Source: Affinundibacterium macrobrachii
GTDB lineage: Bacteria; Pseudomonadota; Gammaproteobacteria; Burkholderiales; Burkholderiaceae_D
Direction of reading: 5' to 3'
Assembly: GCF_014652415.1 (NCBI RefSeq)
Contig: NZ_BMYT01000001.1
Coordinates: 496,001 to 560,000 of the forward strand
DNA length: 64,000 nt
Shown: positions 17,557 through 26,717 of the stretch, piece by piece
How positions within the stretch are numbered: the first letter of the stretch is position 1
Layout of the letters: each line of letters starts with the position of its first letter
Position numbers and translations under genes: made by a program
Notes under the pieces: generated by a model
The model's database searches: none
Told to the model about the DNA's origin: nothing
Seen by the model: the letters and a program-made list of their open reading frames with translations, nothing else

Positions 17557-19533
17557 ATGACAAACGCTACCAGCATCGAACTCAAACGCATTACTTGGAT
17601 TAGTATTGTCTTATTTCTTTTATCCTGCTATCTCTGGTCGCAACGAGAGTTTTTCTCACAGTTTAAAACTCCAAGTGCATTGACCATCCACACCGGTCTC
17701 GAAACGGCAACCATCATTATTTTTACCTCGGTCTTTATGGTTTGCTGGAATGCGTTTGGCAATCTACGCAAGCGCAGTAGCTTAATACTGGCTGTAACTT
17801 TCTTAAGCGCGTCGATTTTTGGTTTCTTTCATGCGATTTCATTTCAAGGTATGCCTGGCTTTCCGGCAGCAATCGACATGCATAAATCATTGAGTTTTTG
17901 GCTGCTCTCGCGCTATTTAATCAGCCTTACTTTATTAGGTTTGGTTCTGCAAACTCGTGATATCGATATTTCAGAATCCATCTCGAAGATTAGTGTGTAT
18001 TTAGGATTGGTGCTCACTATCATCGCCACGTTTATTATTTTCACTTACCCTGAAATATTTCCAACCACCTATCAAAAAGGCTATGGGCAAACAACATTTA
18101 AAATTCATTGTGAAATGGTCTTGGTTGCGCTCAACTCACTTACCGCTGGTTTATTTTATCGACAAATAGTTCAATCAGATCGTATTGATAGTGAGGGGCA
18201 TCTCAAAATAAAACGGAGTATGTTGTTCTTTGCCGCTGCGATGATGGCGATCTCAGAAACCTATTTTTCTTTGTACAGTTTTCCTGACGAAATTTTCGTG
18301 GTAATTGGACATGCGTTCCAAGTCATCGCTGCGCTGGCTATTTATCGCGGCATGGTTAGCATCAATATTCACGCCCCCTACTCTAGCTTGATTCAAACCA
18401 CTAAAGATCTACAGCAAACGGCGGATGAATTGCTGATTCACAAGCAAAGATTGACCGGTGTGATTGAAACTGCCATGGACGGCATACTGACAATCAACGA
18501 TCAACACAAAATCATATTAGTGAATCCTGCCGCGGCACAAATCTTTGGATACACAGTCGAGGCTTTAATTGGCGCCTCAATCGATATTGTGATTCCTATG
18601 CGCCACAGAAACGTGCATAGCGCACACGTTCATCAATTTGGTGAGCGTGGCACTACGCGTCGCAAAATGGGGGGAAATTTTGATGATTATTACGTTACTG
18701 GATTACATGCAGACGGAACAGAATTTCCTATCGAAGCATCTATCTCTAGTTTGATTGAAAATGAAAAACGTTTTTACACCGTGATTTTCCGCGACATTAG
18801 CGAACGTAAAGCCGCAAAAGAAAAGATGGCGCAATATCATTCTGAGTTAACCCAGCTTTCTTCCGCACTGCAAAGTATTCGTGAAGAAGAACGTAAACAC
18901 ATAGCACGTGAATTGCATGACGATTTGGGACAATTACTTGCAGCCCTTCGCATGGATTTGTCTTTACTTCAGCGCGATCAAAACATGACCGATAAGTCGC
19001 GTCTAACAGTATCGAGCATGGATCAATTATTGTTGACCTCGATCACCACTTTACGTCGTATCGCAACCGATCTGCGGCCAAGAGCACTTGATGAAGGCGG
19101 TCTATTTTTTGCATTGCAGACCTTGCAGAAAGAATTCTCTCAACGTCACGGTGTTCATTGCGATTTAATCGCAGACGAAGAACAACTCATACTCGATGAT
19201 GAACGGAGTACAGCAATTTATAGGATTATCCAAGAATCCTTAACCAACGTTGCTCGTCACGCAAAAGCAAATCACGTCGATATTCAATTCGAACGAACAG
19301 AGGATGCTCTCCAATTTGTGATTCAAGATGATGGTCGCGGCATCGAAGAAGGCGCAATGAACAAAACACGATCATTTGGTCTGGTGGGCATGCGTGAACG
19401 CATTAAAGCAATGCAAGGCAAATTCAAAGTTCGCAGTGAAGTTGGAAAAGGAACTCGAATAGAAATTCACATTCCATTAGATACGCCAATTTATAATCCT
19501 GCAAAAACATCAACTCATTTGGTGCAAAATTAA
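17557..19533 (+). CDS. Membrane histidine kinase: MASE3-like sensor, PAS, HisKA_3, HATPase
   Basis: The first 260 or so residues contain several transmembrane helices and resemble the MASE3 membrane sensor domain (GFFHAISFQGMPGFP and SRYLISL). A PAS domain follows (about 303-420, starting TGVIETAMDGILTIN, with NPAAAQIFGYT). The dimerisation domain is HisKA_3, with phospho-acceptor His454 in ARELHDDLGQ. The ATPase domain has the N box in ESLTNVARHAKA, DDGRGI and a G-rich SFGLVGMRERI. Kinases of this NarX/DegS-like class phosphorylate LuxR-type regulators; the one at 13925 is the nearest candidate. No Shine-Dalgarno sequence is evident. The ligand of the MASE3 domain is unknown. Confidence 0.92.
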   Translation: MTNATSIELKRITWISIVLFLLSCYLWSQREFFSQFKTPSALTIHTGLETATIIIFTSVFMVCWNAFGNLRKRSSLILAVTFLSASIFGFFHAISFQGMPGFPAAIDMHKSLSFWLLSRYLISLTLLGLVLQTRDIDISESISKISVYLGLVLTIIATFIIFTYPEIFPTTYQKGYGQTTFKIHCEMVLVALNSLTAGLFYRQIVQSDRIDSEGHLKIKRSMLFFAAAMMAISETYFSLYSFPDEIFVVIGHAFQVIAALAIYRGMVSINIHAPYSSLIQTTKDLQQTADELLIHKQRLTGVIETAMDGILTINDQHKIILVNPAAAQIFGYTVEALIGASIDIVIPMRHRNVHSAHVHQFGERGTTRRKMGGNFDDYYVTGLHADGTEFPIEASISSLIENEKRFYTVIFRDISERKAAKEKMAQYHSELTQLSSALQSIREEERKHIARELHDDLGQLLAALRMDLSLLQRDQNMTDKSRLTVSSMDQLLLTSITTLRRIATDLRPRALDEGGLFFALQTLQKEFSQRHGVHCDLIADEEQLILDDERSTAIYRIIQESLTNVARHAKANHVDIQFERTEDALQFVIQDDGRGIEEGAMNKTRSFGLVGMRERIKAMQGKFKVRSEVGKGTRIEIHIPLDTPIYNPAKTSTHLVQN

Positions 19534-19732
19534 TGATGCAAGGATGACGGTTTATTTATTCAAGGGTTAAATCATGCAGAACTAAGTTCAACTAAACTAA
19601 ACCCAACTAATCCAATTCAACTTAATTTAGCTAATTGAAGCCTAAAAAACAAAGTTAAAATCTATTGGCAACAAACTAGAAATGCGATTATCCTGAGAGA
19701 ATACGCGTACAGAATTTACAGGAGTTCTCGCC

Positions 19733-20068
19733 ATGGCAATCTCAGCGCTCAACACTGGTTTATCCGGCATGAAGGCATATCAAGGCGCCTTAGATAGCAG
19801 CGCTAATAATGTTGCCAACGCGCTCACGAAAGCTTACCAGCCACAGGTAGCAAGTTTTCAAGAGGCGCCAACTAGCGGCGTGCGAGTCAATATCAGTAAA
19901 GAAAGTCAAGAATTAGCGGCGCAAGAAAATCTAGATCGTCCTAGTGGTACCGATCTAGCGACCGAGATTACTAATAGCCTGCAATACAAAGCAGGGTTTG
20001 AACTATCTGCCAAAGTAGTGAAAACTGCTGATGAAGTGCTTTCAAGCTTGCTTGATATTCGTAAGTAA
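19733..20068 (+). CDS. Orphan short flagellar-rod-like protein (FlgB/FlgC-type ends)
   Basis: The 111-residue product has both terminal signatures of axial flagellar rod proteins. The N-terminal part has INTGLSGMKAYQ-like sequence (here LNTGLSGMKAYQGALD) and SSANNVANALTKAYQP, matching the NN-AN-x-T-GY motif. The C-terminal part resembles the coiled-coil end with LQYKAGFELSAKVVKTADEVL. The middle is only about 45 residues, shorter than FlgC. A ribosome-binding site (CAGGAG) precedes the ATG. No flagellar gene is nearby, so whether it enters a flagellum is unknown. Confidence 0.8.
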   Translation: MAISALNTGLSGMKAYQGALDSSANNVANALTKAYQPQVASFQEAPTSGVRVNISKESQELAAQENLDRPSGTDLATEITNSLQYKAGFELSAKVVKTADEVLSSLLDIRK

Positions 20069-20086
20069 CTTGAATGTTGAAGCCTT

Positions 20087-20920
20087 TCAGATAGGCGTAA
20101 TGCACAAAAATTCAGGCATATTCTTCATATCAAAATAAAAAAGACCGAATAGACCAAAACCTATCAAAATTGCGGCAAATAGATATTGCACGGCAAGCAT
20201 CAAACCATGCTGTTTCAATGTCTTAGACATTGCTTGTGCAATCAAAAGGTGCGGCAAAGCAGCCAATCCAAATAACAGCATCAATACCGCGCCAGACCAG
20301 GCTGCGCCAGACAATAAAGCAAATGGTGCAACTGCGTACGACAATCCACAAGGCAGACTTCCCCATGCCATTCCAAGAAACAATGGATGCGCACTTGCTT
20401 TTTGCAAATTAGGCATAACGCGTGCATAAACGCCTTGAATTTTTTCATTCAGAAAATTGGGAACTAGAAGGTGTAAGCGTACACCTAGCAAACGCAGACC
20501 TAATATGATTAAGGCGATATTACCAACAACGAAGAAAATACTGGTGATAGGAAAATCAAGTTTCCAACGTAAACTAGCTGCCCCTATACCACCAAAAACA
20601 GCGCCGATCAACGCATAGGTAGCTAGGCGTCCGGTGTGCAATAGAATTTGATAGCTAAGCTGAGTAAGGTTTTCTGACTTCGACTGAACCAGGACATTGC
20701 CGGCAGCAGCAATTGGGATCACACGGCGAGGCGTAGAAACAGACGAACCATCAACGACATTTAAGATGGGAGTTGAAGCACTAGATGCAGTCGATGCTGC
20801 AGATCGAAAGCTAGGTAGCCTGCTCAAAATGCTCGCGATGCCACCGCACATTCCAACACAGTGAAAGCCGCCAATTAGACCAGCTGAGATCGCTGCTAAG
20901 ATGAGCGGCAAGGTGAGCAT
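20087..20920 (-). CDS. TauE/SafE- or DsbD_2-like membrane protein of the cbb3 cluster
   Basis: The 277-residue protein has about six hydrophobic segments and the N-terminal motif GGFHCVGMCGG typical of the COG2836-type proteins that neighbour cbb3 oxidase assembly genes, often annotated as sulfite exporter TauE/SafE family. A paired-cysteine HCVGMC motif at the membrane edge suggests metal or thiol chemistry. Its start lies 12 bases after hemN, so it is the last gene of the ccoNOQP-ccoGH-hemN run. Precise function is unproven; copper handling for the oxidase is an inference from context. Confidence 0.82.
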   Translation of the reverse strand: MLTLPLILAAISAGLIGGFHCVGMCGGIASILSRLPSFRSAASTASSASTPILNVVDGSSVSTPRRVIPIAAAGNVLVQSKSENLTQLSYQILLHTGRLATYALIGAVFGGIGAASLRWKLDFPITSIFFVVGNIALIILGLRLLGVRLHLLVPNFLNEKIQGVYARVMPNLQKASAHPLFLGMAWGSLPCGLSYAVAPFALLSGAAWSGAVLMLLFGLAALPHLLIAQAMSKTLKQHGLMLAVQYLFAAILIGFGLFGLFYFDMKNMPEFLCITPI

Positions 20921-20932
20921 AACTTTGAGAAA

Positions 20933-22363
20933 CTAGATTAATTTAGAATACTTCGCACCGCTTTGACGTGACAAATAATGATCGAAAATCATACTAAAAG
21001 CACGCACGAACATACGCCCTTTTGATGTCACACTCACGCTCGCGTCATTCAGATCAAGCAAGCCCTCGTCAGCATAAAAGCGCGCACGTTCTAATTCGTC
21101 GTGAAAATATTCGGCAAAAGAAATCTGATATTTTGCTTCGATCTCAGCAATATTTAAGGTCGTACAACACATCAAATCCATGATAATTTCGCGACGCAAT
21201 AAATCATCTTGACTCAGATGAAAGCCTTTCTCGACTGGCAAATGCCCAGCATCAAGCGCGGCATAATACTCATCCAAGGTACGTAAATTTTGCACGTAAG
21301 AAGCGCCGATCTTACCGATAGAAGACAAACCCAACGCAACCAAATCACAATCTGCACGCGTGGTATAGCCTTGGAAATTGCGATGTAAAGATTTATCTTT
21401 GACCGCCAAAGCCAAACTATCATCCGGCTTCGCAAAATGATCCAAGCCTATGTAGACATATCCCTCTGCGAGTAAACGACGCAAAGACATTAAGAAGATT
21501 TGCAAACGTTGTTCAGCAGATGGCAAATCTACTTCGTTAATGCGACGCTGCGGTTTAAAACGGGTCGGTAAATGGGCGTAATTGTACAGAGCAATGCGCG
21601 CAGGAGATAAGGCGATGACTTGATCTAAGGTACGCGCAAAGCTTTCCAAACTTTGCTTTGGCAGTCCATAAATCAAATCAAAATTAATCGACTGGAATCC
21701 AACTGCGCGACTTTGATTAATACATTGTTCTACCATCGAATAAGGTTGAATCCGATGAACCGCAACTTGTACTTGTTCGTCAAAATCTTGTACACCCAAG
21801 CTGGTACGATTAAATCCAAGCTCAGCTAGCAACTGTAGCGTCTGCGTTGTTACTGTGCGCGGATCGATTTCGATCGAAATTTCAGCATCATCTGCGAAAT
21901 CAAAATGCTCGCGCAGCATTGCCATCAAACCACGCATTTCATCTTCACTCAAAAATGTTGGCGTGCCGCCACCAAGATGAAGCTGAGAAACCACTTCGCG
22001 TTCGGTCAAGTATTGCTTCACCAACTTAAGCTCTTGCGCGAGGTAACTTAAATAAATGGCAGACTTACTTCTATCCTTAGTAATCACCTTATTGCATGCG
22101 CAGTAGTAGCAAAGTGAGGCACAAAAAGGAATATGAATATACAAAGAGAGCGGTGGCTTATTATTTGACTGGTTTCTTTGCTGGAGGTACTGAATATACG
22201 AAGTTTCAGTGAAGTCAGTATGAAAACGATCTGCTGTCGGATACGACGTATATCGTGGCCCCAACGAATCGAAACGTCGAATCAAGTCTTCAGAAATTTC
22301 TAAGTGATCGTTGACCTTGTGCGAAGTGGCGTTTGAACTTGCGGATAATGTTGAGATTGACAT
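20933..22363 (-). CDS. hemN: Oxygen-independent coproporphyrinogen III oxidase
   Basis: HemN is the radical SAM enzyme that converts coproporphyrinogen III to protoporphyrinogen IX without oxygen. The cluster motif is CASLCYYC (Cys81, Cys85, Cys88), in HIPFCASLCYYCACNKVITK, and the N-terminus has the family's GPRYTSYPTADRF. Length 476 residues is a full HemN rather than the shorter HemW. It lies in the cbb3 gene run, where it supports haem supply for the oxidase at low oxygen, and is predicted to be under the FNR box at 28216. Confidence 0.96.
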   Translation of the reverse strand: MSISTLSASSNATSHKVNDHLEISEDLIRRFDSLGPRYTSYPTADRFHTDFTETSYIQYLQQRNQSNNKPPLSLYIHIPFCASLCYYCACNKVITKDRSKSAIYLSYLAQELKLVKQYLTEREVVSQLHLGGGTPTFLSEDEMRGLMAMLREHFDFADDAEISIEIDPRTVTTQTLQLLAELGFNRTSLGVQDFDEQVQVAVHRIQPYSMVEQCINQSRAVGFQSINFDLIYGLPKQSLESFARTLDQVIALSPARIALYNYAHLPTRFKPQRRINEVDLPSAEQRLQIFLMSLRRLLAEGYVYIGLDHFAKPDDSLALAVKDKSLHRNFQGYTTRADCDLVALGLSSIGKIGASYVQNLRTLDEYYAALDAGHLPVEKGFHLSQDDLLRREIIMDLMCCTTLNIAEIEAKYQISFAEYFHDELERARFYADEGLLDLNDASVSVTSKGRMFVRAFSMIFDHYLSRQSGAKYSKLI

Positions 22364-22369
22364 TGTATT

Positions 22370-22627
22370 CTAAGAAGTTTTTTGTAAAAGTAAGGCGGTC
22401 AACCAACTAGAGAAAGTACCAAGTGCCCAGAAAATCAGAAAGCCGATAGTGTACGCGCCGAGCATATGCACTTGCAGGCGCTCATCTAACACAATCAACT
22501 CCATAGGATCGACCAAACTAAAAAACACGCCAGTTGCGACGCAAGCCATTAAAAAAGCAGGCCATAAAACGACCATCAAAGTCGATTTGAATGAGGTCTT
22601 CTCATGTTGTGCATTGCTCGATTCCAA
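22370..22627 (-). CDS. Unnamed two-helix membrane protein between ccoH and hemN (TTG start)
   Basis: I do not recognise a named family. The 85-residue product has a short polar N-terminus rich in Ser/Asn/Lys, a first membrane helix (about 15-35, MVVLWPAFLMACVATGVFFS), an external segment with LVDPMEL, and a second helix (AYTIGFLIFWALGTFSSWLT). I start at TTG 22627 because GAGGAG (22634-22639) sits six bases upstream, ideal spacing; the longer frame to 22753 overlaps ccoH and has no such signal. It lies six bases before hemN, so it is probably co-transcribed with cbb3 genes. A role in oxidase assembly is inference. Confidence 0.78.
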   Translation of the reverse strand: MESSNAQHEKTSFKSTLMVVLWPAFLMACVATGVFFSLVDPMELIVLDERLQVHMLGAYTIGFLIFWALGTFSSWLTALLLQKTS

Positions 22628-22700
22628 ACTTAACTCCTCTACCAAATACAAATTATTTATTCGAGAAACAGCCGACGACGATTTCACAACAATATAACAT

Positions 22701-23258
22701 TTAAGGCATCGGTGACAACCGCAAATTTCTTTGTAGTGGCTCAACCCAGTCACCGGTTAAACGCCATTCATTTGTTTCCAACTTCACGTGCAATACTTGT
22801 AGCACGCCAGAATTAACAGCCGTCTCAAATTTCTTATCTTGCGCAAAATCAGCCTCAAATTGATCAGCTGAAACACGCTTGAGCGGAAGGCGACGAATGA
22901 CTTCTTCTACTGATCCAGCGGCCGCACCAGAACTCGCCAAACTAACCTGCACCAGGTCAGGTAAAGCTTGCTTGGAATTCAATTGCATTACGATCTTTTT
23001 ACTGGCCAAATCAAATTGCAAATTCGCCGCCAACGCTAACTCGCGCGCTTTCGCATCACGCTGCAAATTGGTATTAATCATCAAACCTTGTCGATAGTAG
23101 TCTTTTGCAACGACTTGATCTGCACCGCGAAAAGCAATAAAGCCCGTAACTACGCTGGCAAACACGACTAACAAAGGACCACCAACTACGAGTAATAACC
23201 AAGGTTCTTTATACCAAACATCTTTTTTAATTGGCTGCGTTAATATGCCTGAATTCAT
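22701..23258 (-). CDS. ccoH: CcoH/FixH family cbb3 oxidase assembly protein
   Basis: CcoH is a single-pass membrane protein needed for assembly and stability of cbb3 oxidase. The sequence shows KEPWLLLVVGGPLLVVFASVVTGFIAF, the FixH membrane helix, followed by VVAKDYYRQGLMIN, the conserved FixH segment, and a periplasmic beta domain. Length 185 residues. It follows ccoG by 45 bases. Confidence 0.93.
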   Translation of the reverse strand: MNSGILTQPIKKDVWYKEPWLLLVVGGPLLVVFASVVTGFIAFRGADQVVAKDYYRQGLMINTNLQRDAKARELALAANLQFDLASKKIVMQLNSKQALPDLVQVSLASSGAAAGSVEEVIRRLPLKRVSADQFEADFAQDKKFETAVNSGVLQVLHVKLETNEWRLTGDWVEPLQRNLRLSPMP

Positions 23259-23303
23259 CTTTTTTCCTTACGTCCTAAATCACATCAAAAAATTGACTCA
23301 ACA

Positions 23304-24716
23304 TTATCTAGGAACTAAAAACACTGCTTTTTCAACCACTGAAATTTTCTCTTGCTCTGTATCCGCAATAACAAATCGAATTCGATTTGAACCAGTTGGA
23401 ACCACTCCTGCTGGCACACTGACACGAACTGGAAAAGCTTGGCTAGTAGCCGACTTAATCGTAACGCGGTCTTCGCCAACAATGGTTGCACCTGAAATGC
23501 CCTTCACGCTGATACGGAAAGTTCTTGCCGCTTCTTGCGTATTCATAATTTGCAAACGATACACATTCTCGATAGCGCCAACTTCCGTAATTTTTGGCAT
23601 TGCTCGATCTCGCAAGATATCTACTTTCAATGGTACTCGATAGGCAAGTGATACTGCGGCAACTAAAATAATTAAACCAAGTATCGCACCATAGACTAAT
23701 GTGCGCAAACGGAATACTCGTTTCCACATCGCCTCTTTTGTCATTTTTTCGACTAGAGCGTGTTCTGTTGTGTAGCGAATCAAACCACGTTCATAGCCCA
23801 TTTTATCCATGACTTGGTCGCAACCATCAATACATGCACCGCAGGCGATACACTCGTACTGCAAACCATGACGGATATCGATACCGGTCGGGCAGACCTG
23901 TACACAAATTCCGCAATCTACGCATGATCCTAATCCTTGCGCTTTGAAATCAATTTTCTTATTTCTTGATCCGCGCGGTTCGCCACGATCGGTGTCATAG
24001 GTAACGATAAGCGTATCTTTATCAAACATCGCACTTTGGAAACGCGCATAAGGACACATGTACTTACAAACCTGCTCGCGCATAAAGCCAGCATTACCAT
24101 AGGTGGCGAATGCATAAAACAAGAACCAGAAGGTTTCCCATGGTCCCAAGTTAAAGCTAACTACTTCCGCCGCTAATATTTGAATTGGCGTGAAATAGCC
24201 AACAAAAGTAAAACCAGTCCAAAGTGCAATTAACAACCAAATCAGATGCTTAGTTGATTTGAGTCGGAATTTATTGAATGACATCGGCGCTTGATCTAAC
24301 TTCATTCGGGCATTACGATCCCCCTCAATTTTTGCTTCCACCCACATGAATATCTCGGTGTACACAGTTTGGGGACAGGCATAACCGCAGAATAAGCGAC
24401 CTGCTATTGCCGTAAATAGAAATAAGGAAAGTGCTGAAATGACCAGCAAAACGGCGAGATAAATAAAATCTTGCGGCCACAACACAAGGCCGAAAATATA
24501 GAATTTACGATTGACTAAATCAAAGAGGACAGCTTGTCTATCATTCCAAGTAAGCCAAGCCGATCCATAAAACAAAATCTGGGTAAAAAATACCAACACC
24601 CAACGCCATGATTGAAACCACCCTTTTTGAGAACGCGCATAAATCTTCTTTCGCTCTTCAAACAAAGCCAGTTCTGCTTCGTCACTAGGCACTGGAATAA
24701 TAGGTATTTTTTTCAT
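23304..24716 (-). CDS. ccoG: Cytochrome c oxidase accessory protein CcoG (FixG/RdxA)
   Basis: CcoG is a membrane 4Fe-4S protein that reduces Cu(II) to Cu(I) for cbb3 assembly. The product has about five transmembrane segments and CGYACPQTVYTEIF, then two ferredoxin-type motifs, CVDCGICVQVCPTGID and CIACGACIDGCDQVM, and the C-terminal immunoglobulin-like FixG domain. Length 470 residues matches the family. It starts 170 bases after ccoP; the gap holds no gene and could contain a secondary promoter or processing site. Confidence 0.96.
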   Translation of the reverse strand: MKKIPIIPVPSDEAELALFEERKKIYARSQKGWFQSWRWVLVFFTQILFYGSAWLTWNDRQAVLFDLVNRKFYIFGLVLWPQDFIYLAVLLVISALSLFLFTAIAGRLFCGYACPQTVYTEIFMWVEAKIEGDRNARMKLDQAPMSFNKFRLKSTKHLIWLLIALWTGFTFVGYFTPIQILAAEVVSFNLGPWETFWFLFYAFATYGNAGFMREQVCKYMCPYARFQSAMFDKDTLIVTYDTDRGEPRGSRNKKIDFKAQGLGSCVDCGICVQVCPTGIDIRHGLQYECIACGACIDGCDQVMDKMGYERGLIRYTTEHALVEKMTKEAMWKRVFRLRTLVYGAILGLIILVAAVSLAYRVPLKVDILRDRAMPKITEVGAIENVYRLQIMNTQEAARTFRISVKGISGATIVGEDRVTIKSATSQAFPVRVSVPAGVVPTGSNRIRFVIADTEQEKISVVEKAVFLVPR

Positions 24717-24885
24717 TTTTAATACGAACTCAATTTTACTATCTGACAGCAGCCAAACAGATCTTACAGGCTTAAAGCCTTAAGGTATGCGAATCTAGAT
24801 TGTGGACTCGCACACCACTTTACATCTATTTACATCTTACAAACGTACTGCGTGTTACTGCTTGCATTAGTGATTGCTGCTTATA

Positions 24886-25893
24886 TTACTTGCTTGCAGA
24901 ACTAGCATCCGTACTTGCTGATGGTGCTGCATCACTAATTTGCTTCAATGCACTCGCTTCTGCATCCGTCACTGCGCCTGTATTTGACAAACCCCATACG
25001 TATGCAGTCAATAAATGGATTTTAGCATCTGTCAAAATTGCTTTATGCGCTGGCATTTGATTTGCACGACCTTTGTTGATGGTTTCCATGATGTTTTCAA
25101 TACCACCACCATATAACCAAACCTTATCGGTCAAGTTAGGCGCACCCAAAGCTTGATTGCCTTTGCCATCAGCACCGTGACAAGCAGCACAAACACCAAA
25201 CTTTGATTTACCAATTGCTGCTTTAATTGGATCATGTGCAGCACCTGACAAACTCATGACATAGTTGGCGACATTTTTTACGTCATCATCAGAACCGATC
25301 GCCGCACCCATAGGAGGCATTTGACCATGACGACCTTCCATCAAAGTGGTTTTAATCACTTCAGGCGTGCCACCATATAACCAATCGCTATCAGTCAAAT
25401 TTGGATAACCCTTGCCACCTTGCGCGTCTGAACCATGGCATTGTGCGCAACTGTTCAAAAACAAACGCTGACCAATTTCAATTGCTTGCGGATCTTTGGC
25501 GACCAACTTTACATCGGTATTGAGATACTTATTAAATAAAGGACCGTATTGCTTCTCACCATCCTTCATTTCTTTCGCATAAGCACCTTCTTGACTCCAG
25601 CCAAATGTACCTTGATAAGAGCCCATACCTGGATACACAATCAAATACCCAACACTGTAAATAATCGTCAAGTAAAACAACCACATCCACCATTTAGGCA
25701 ATGGATTATTTTGCTCCATCAAAGACTCATCCCAAACGTGCCCAGTAGTTTCTGCTGGCAGCGGCTTTCCGTCTGCACCAATTTTCACTTTGACTTTGGA
25801 TTGAGACCATAACAACAATCCACAAGCAAGAATACTGATGCCTGTTAATACCGCAATCGCGGTACTCCACCATTCGCTAAAAAAATCTGCCAT
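24886..25893 (-). CDS. ccoP: Cytochrome cbb3 oxidase dihaem subunit CcoP
   Basis: CcoP is the membrane-anchored dihaem cytochrome c subunit that passes electrons to CcoO and CcoN. Two haem motifs are present: CAQCH (Cys149, Cys152, His153) and CAACH (Cys235, Cys238, His239), each with distal Met-containing loops such as GRHGQMPPMG and GRANQMPAHK. It has two N-terminal membrane helices (about 10-30 and 67-88) and an alanine/serine-rich tail. Length 335. It follows ccoQ by two bases. Confidence 0.97.
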   Translation of the reverse strand: MADFFSEWWSTAIAVLTGISILACGLLLWSQSKVKVKIGADGKPLPAETTGHVWDESLMEQNNPLPKWWMWLFYLTIIYSVGYLIVYPGMGSYQGTFGWSQEGAYAKEMKDGEKQYGPLFNKYLNTDVKLVAKDPQAIEIGQRLFLNSCAQCHGSDAQGGKGYPNLTDSDWLYGGTPEVIKTTLMEGRHGQMPPMGAAIGSDDDVKNVANYVMSLSGAAHDPIKAAIGKSKFGVCAACHGADGKGNQALGAPNLTDKVWLYGGGIENIMETINKGRANQMPAHKAILTDAKIHLLTAYVWGLSNTGAVTDAEASALKQISDAAPSASTDASSASK

Positions 25894-25895
25894 GG

Positions 25896-26042
25896 CTATT
25901 TTCCATTCTCATTATCAAGTGGCAATTTTGCCAATTCTTCAAAACGGGCTTTGTTCTTAGAACTAAATGCCCAGTACAGGATGCCAATAAAAGCAATCAG
26001 ACTAACCACCGTCATCACGCTACTTAAAATTGTAAAGTTCAT
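25896..26042 (-). CDS. ccoQ: Cytochrome cbb3 oxidase small subunit CcoQ
   Basis: CcoQ is the small single-helix subunit that stabilises the cbb3 complex. The 48-residue translation is MNFTILSSVMTVVSLIAFIG followed by ILYWAFSSKNKARFEELAKL and a short acidic end: one membrane helix and a cytoplasmic polar tail, as in CcoQ/FixQ. It lies between ccoO (30 bases upstream) and ccoP (two bases downstream), the canonical position. Confidence 0.92.
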   Translation of the reverse strand: MNFTILSSVMTVVSLIAFIGILYWAFSSKNKARFEELAKLPLDNENGK

Positions 26043-26072
26043 CTTCAATTCTCCTGAAAGATTTCCGACACC

Positions 26073-26690
26073 CTAGTTCTTGTTTTTGATTGCAGTACCC
26101 AATACCTGCAAATACGCAATCAAGGCTTCCATTTCTGTTTTACCAGATACTTCTTCAGCAGCTTTTGCAATTTGCTCATCGGTATATGGCACGCCCAAAG
26201 TCTTCATCGCACGCATTCTTGGTGCCATTCCGGCGCCATCAACCGTTGCCTTTAACAACCAAGGATAAGCTGGCATATTGGACTCTGGCACGACAGAACG
26301 TGGATCAGTTAAGTGATCTTTATGCCATGTGTCGCTATAACGTCCACCGACACGTGCCAAATCTGGGCCTGTACGTTTACTACCCCATTGGAATGGATGA
26401 TCATAAACAGACTCACCTGCAACAGAATAGTGACCATAGCGTTCAGTTTCAGCACGGAACGGACGGATCATTTGTGAGTGACAGCCGTAGCAACCTTCAC
26501 GCAGATACACATCACGCCCAGCCAATTCTAAAGCGCTGTAAGGCTTCATGCCCTGCACTGCTTGTGTCGTGGTTTTTTGGAAAAACAGCGGCACGATTTC
26601 AACTAAACCACCAACGCTGATCGTCAAAATGACCAGCACTAACATAAGACCGATATTGCGCTCGATCAAATCATGAGTAAATTTACGCAT
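26073..26690 (-). CDS. ccoO: Cytochrome cbb3 oxidase monohaem subunit CcoO
   Basis: CcoO is the membrane-anchored monohaem cytochrome c subunit. One N-terminal helix (about 14-35) precedes the haem site CYGCH (Cys67, Cys70, His71) in [17 protein letters not shown], and the acceptor methionine region ([10 protein letters not shown]) follows. Length 205 residues. It lies 27 bases after ccoN. Confidence 0.97.
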   Translation of the reverse strand: MRKFTHDLIERNIGLMLVLVILTISVGGLVEIVPLFFQKTTTQAVQGMKPYSALELAGRDVYLREGCYGCHSQMIRPFRAETERYGHYSVAGESVYDHPFQWGSKRTGPDLARVGGRYSDTWHKDHLTDPRSVVPESNMPAYPWLLKATVDGAGMAPRMRAMKTLGVPYTDEQIAKAAEEVSGKTEMEALIAYLQVLGTAIKNKN

Positions 26691-26717
26691 AGAGATTCTC
26701 CTGATGATTACTCGAGA

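Noticed and set aside
20069-20086. Possible attachment site or mobile element border near the orphan rod-like gene
   Set aside because: There are no integrase, terminal repeats or tRNA nearby, and base composition does not change.
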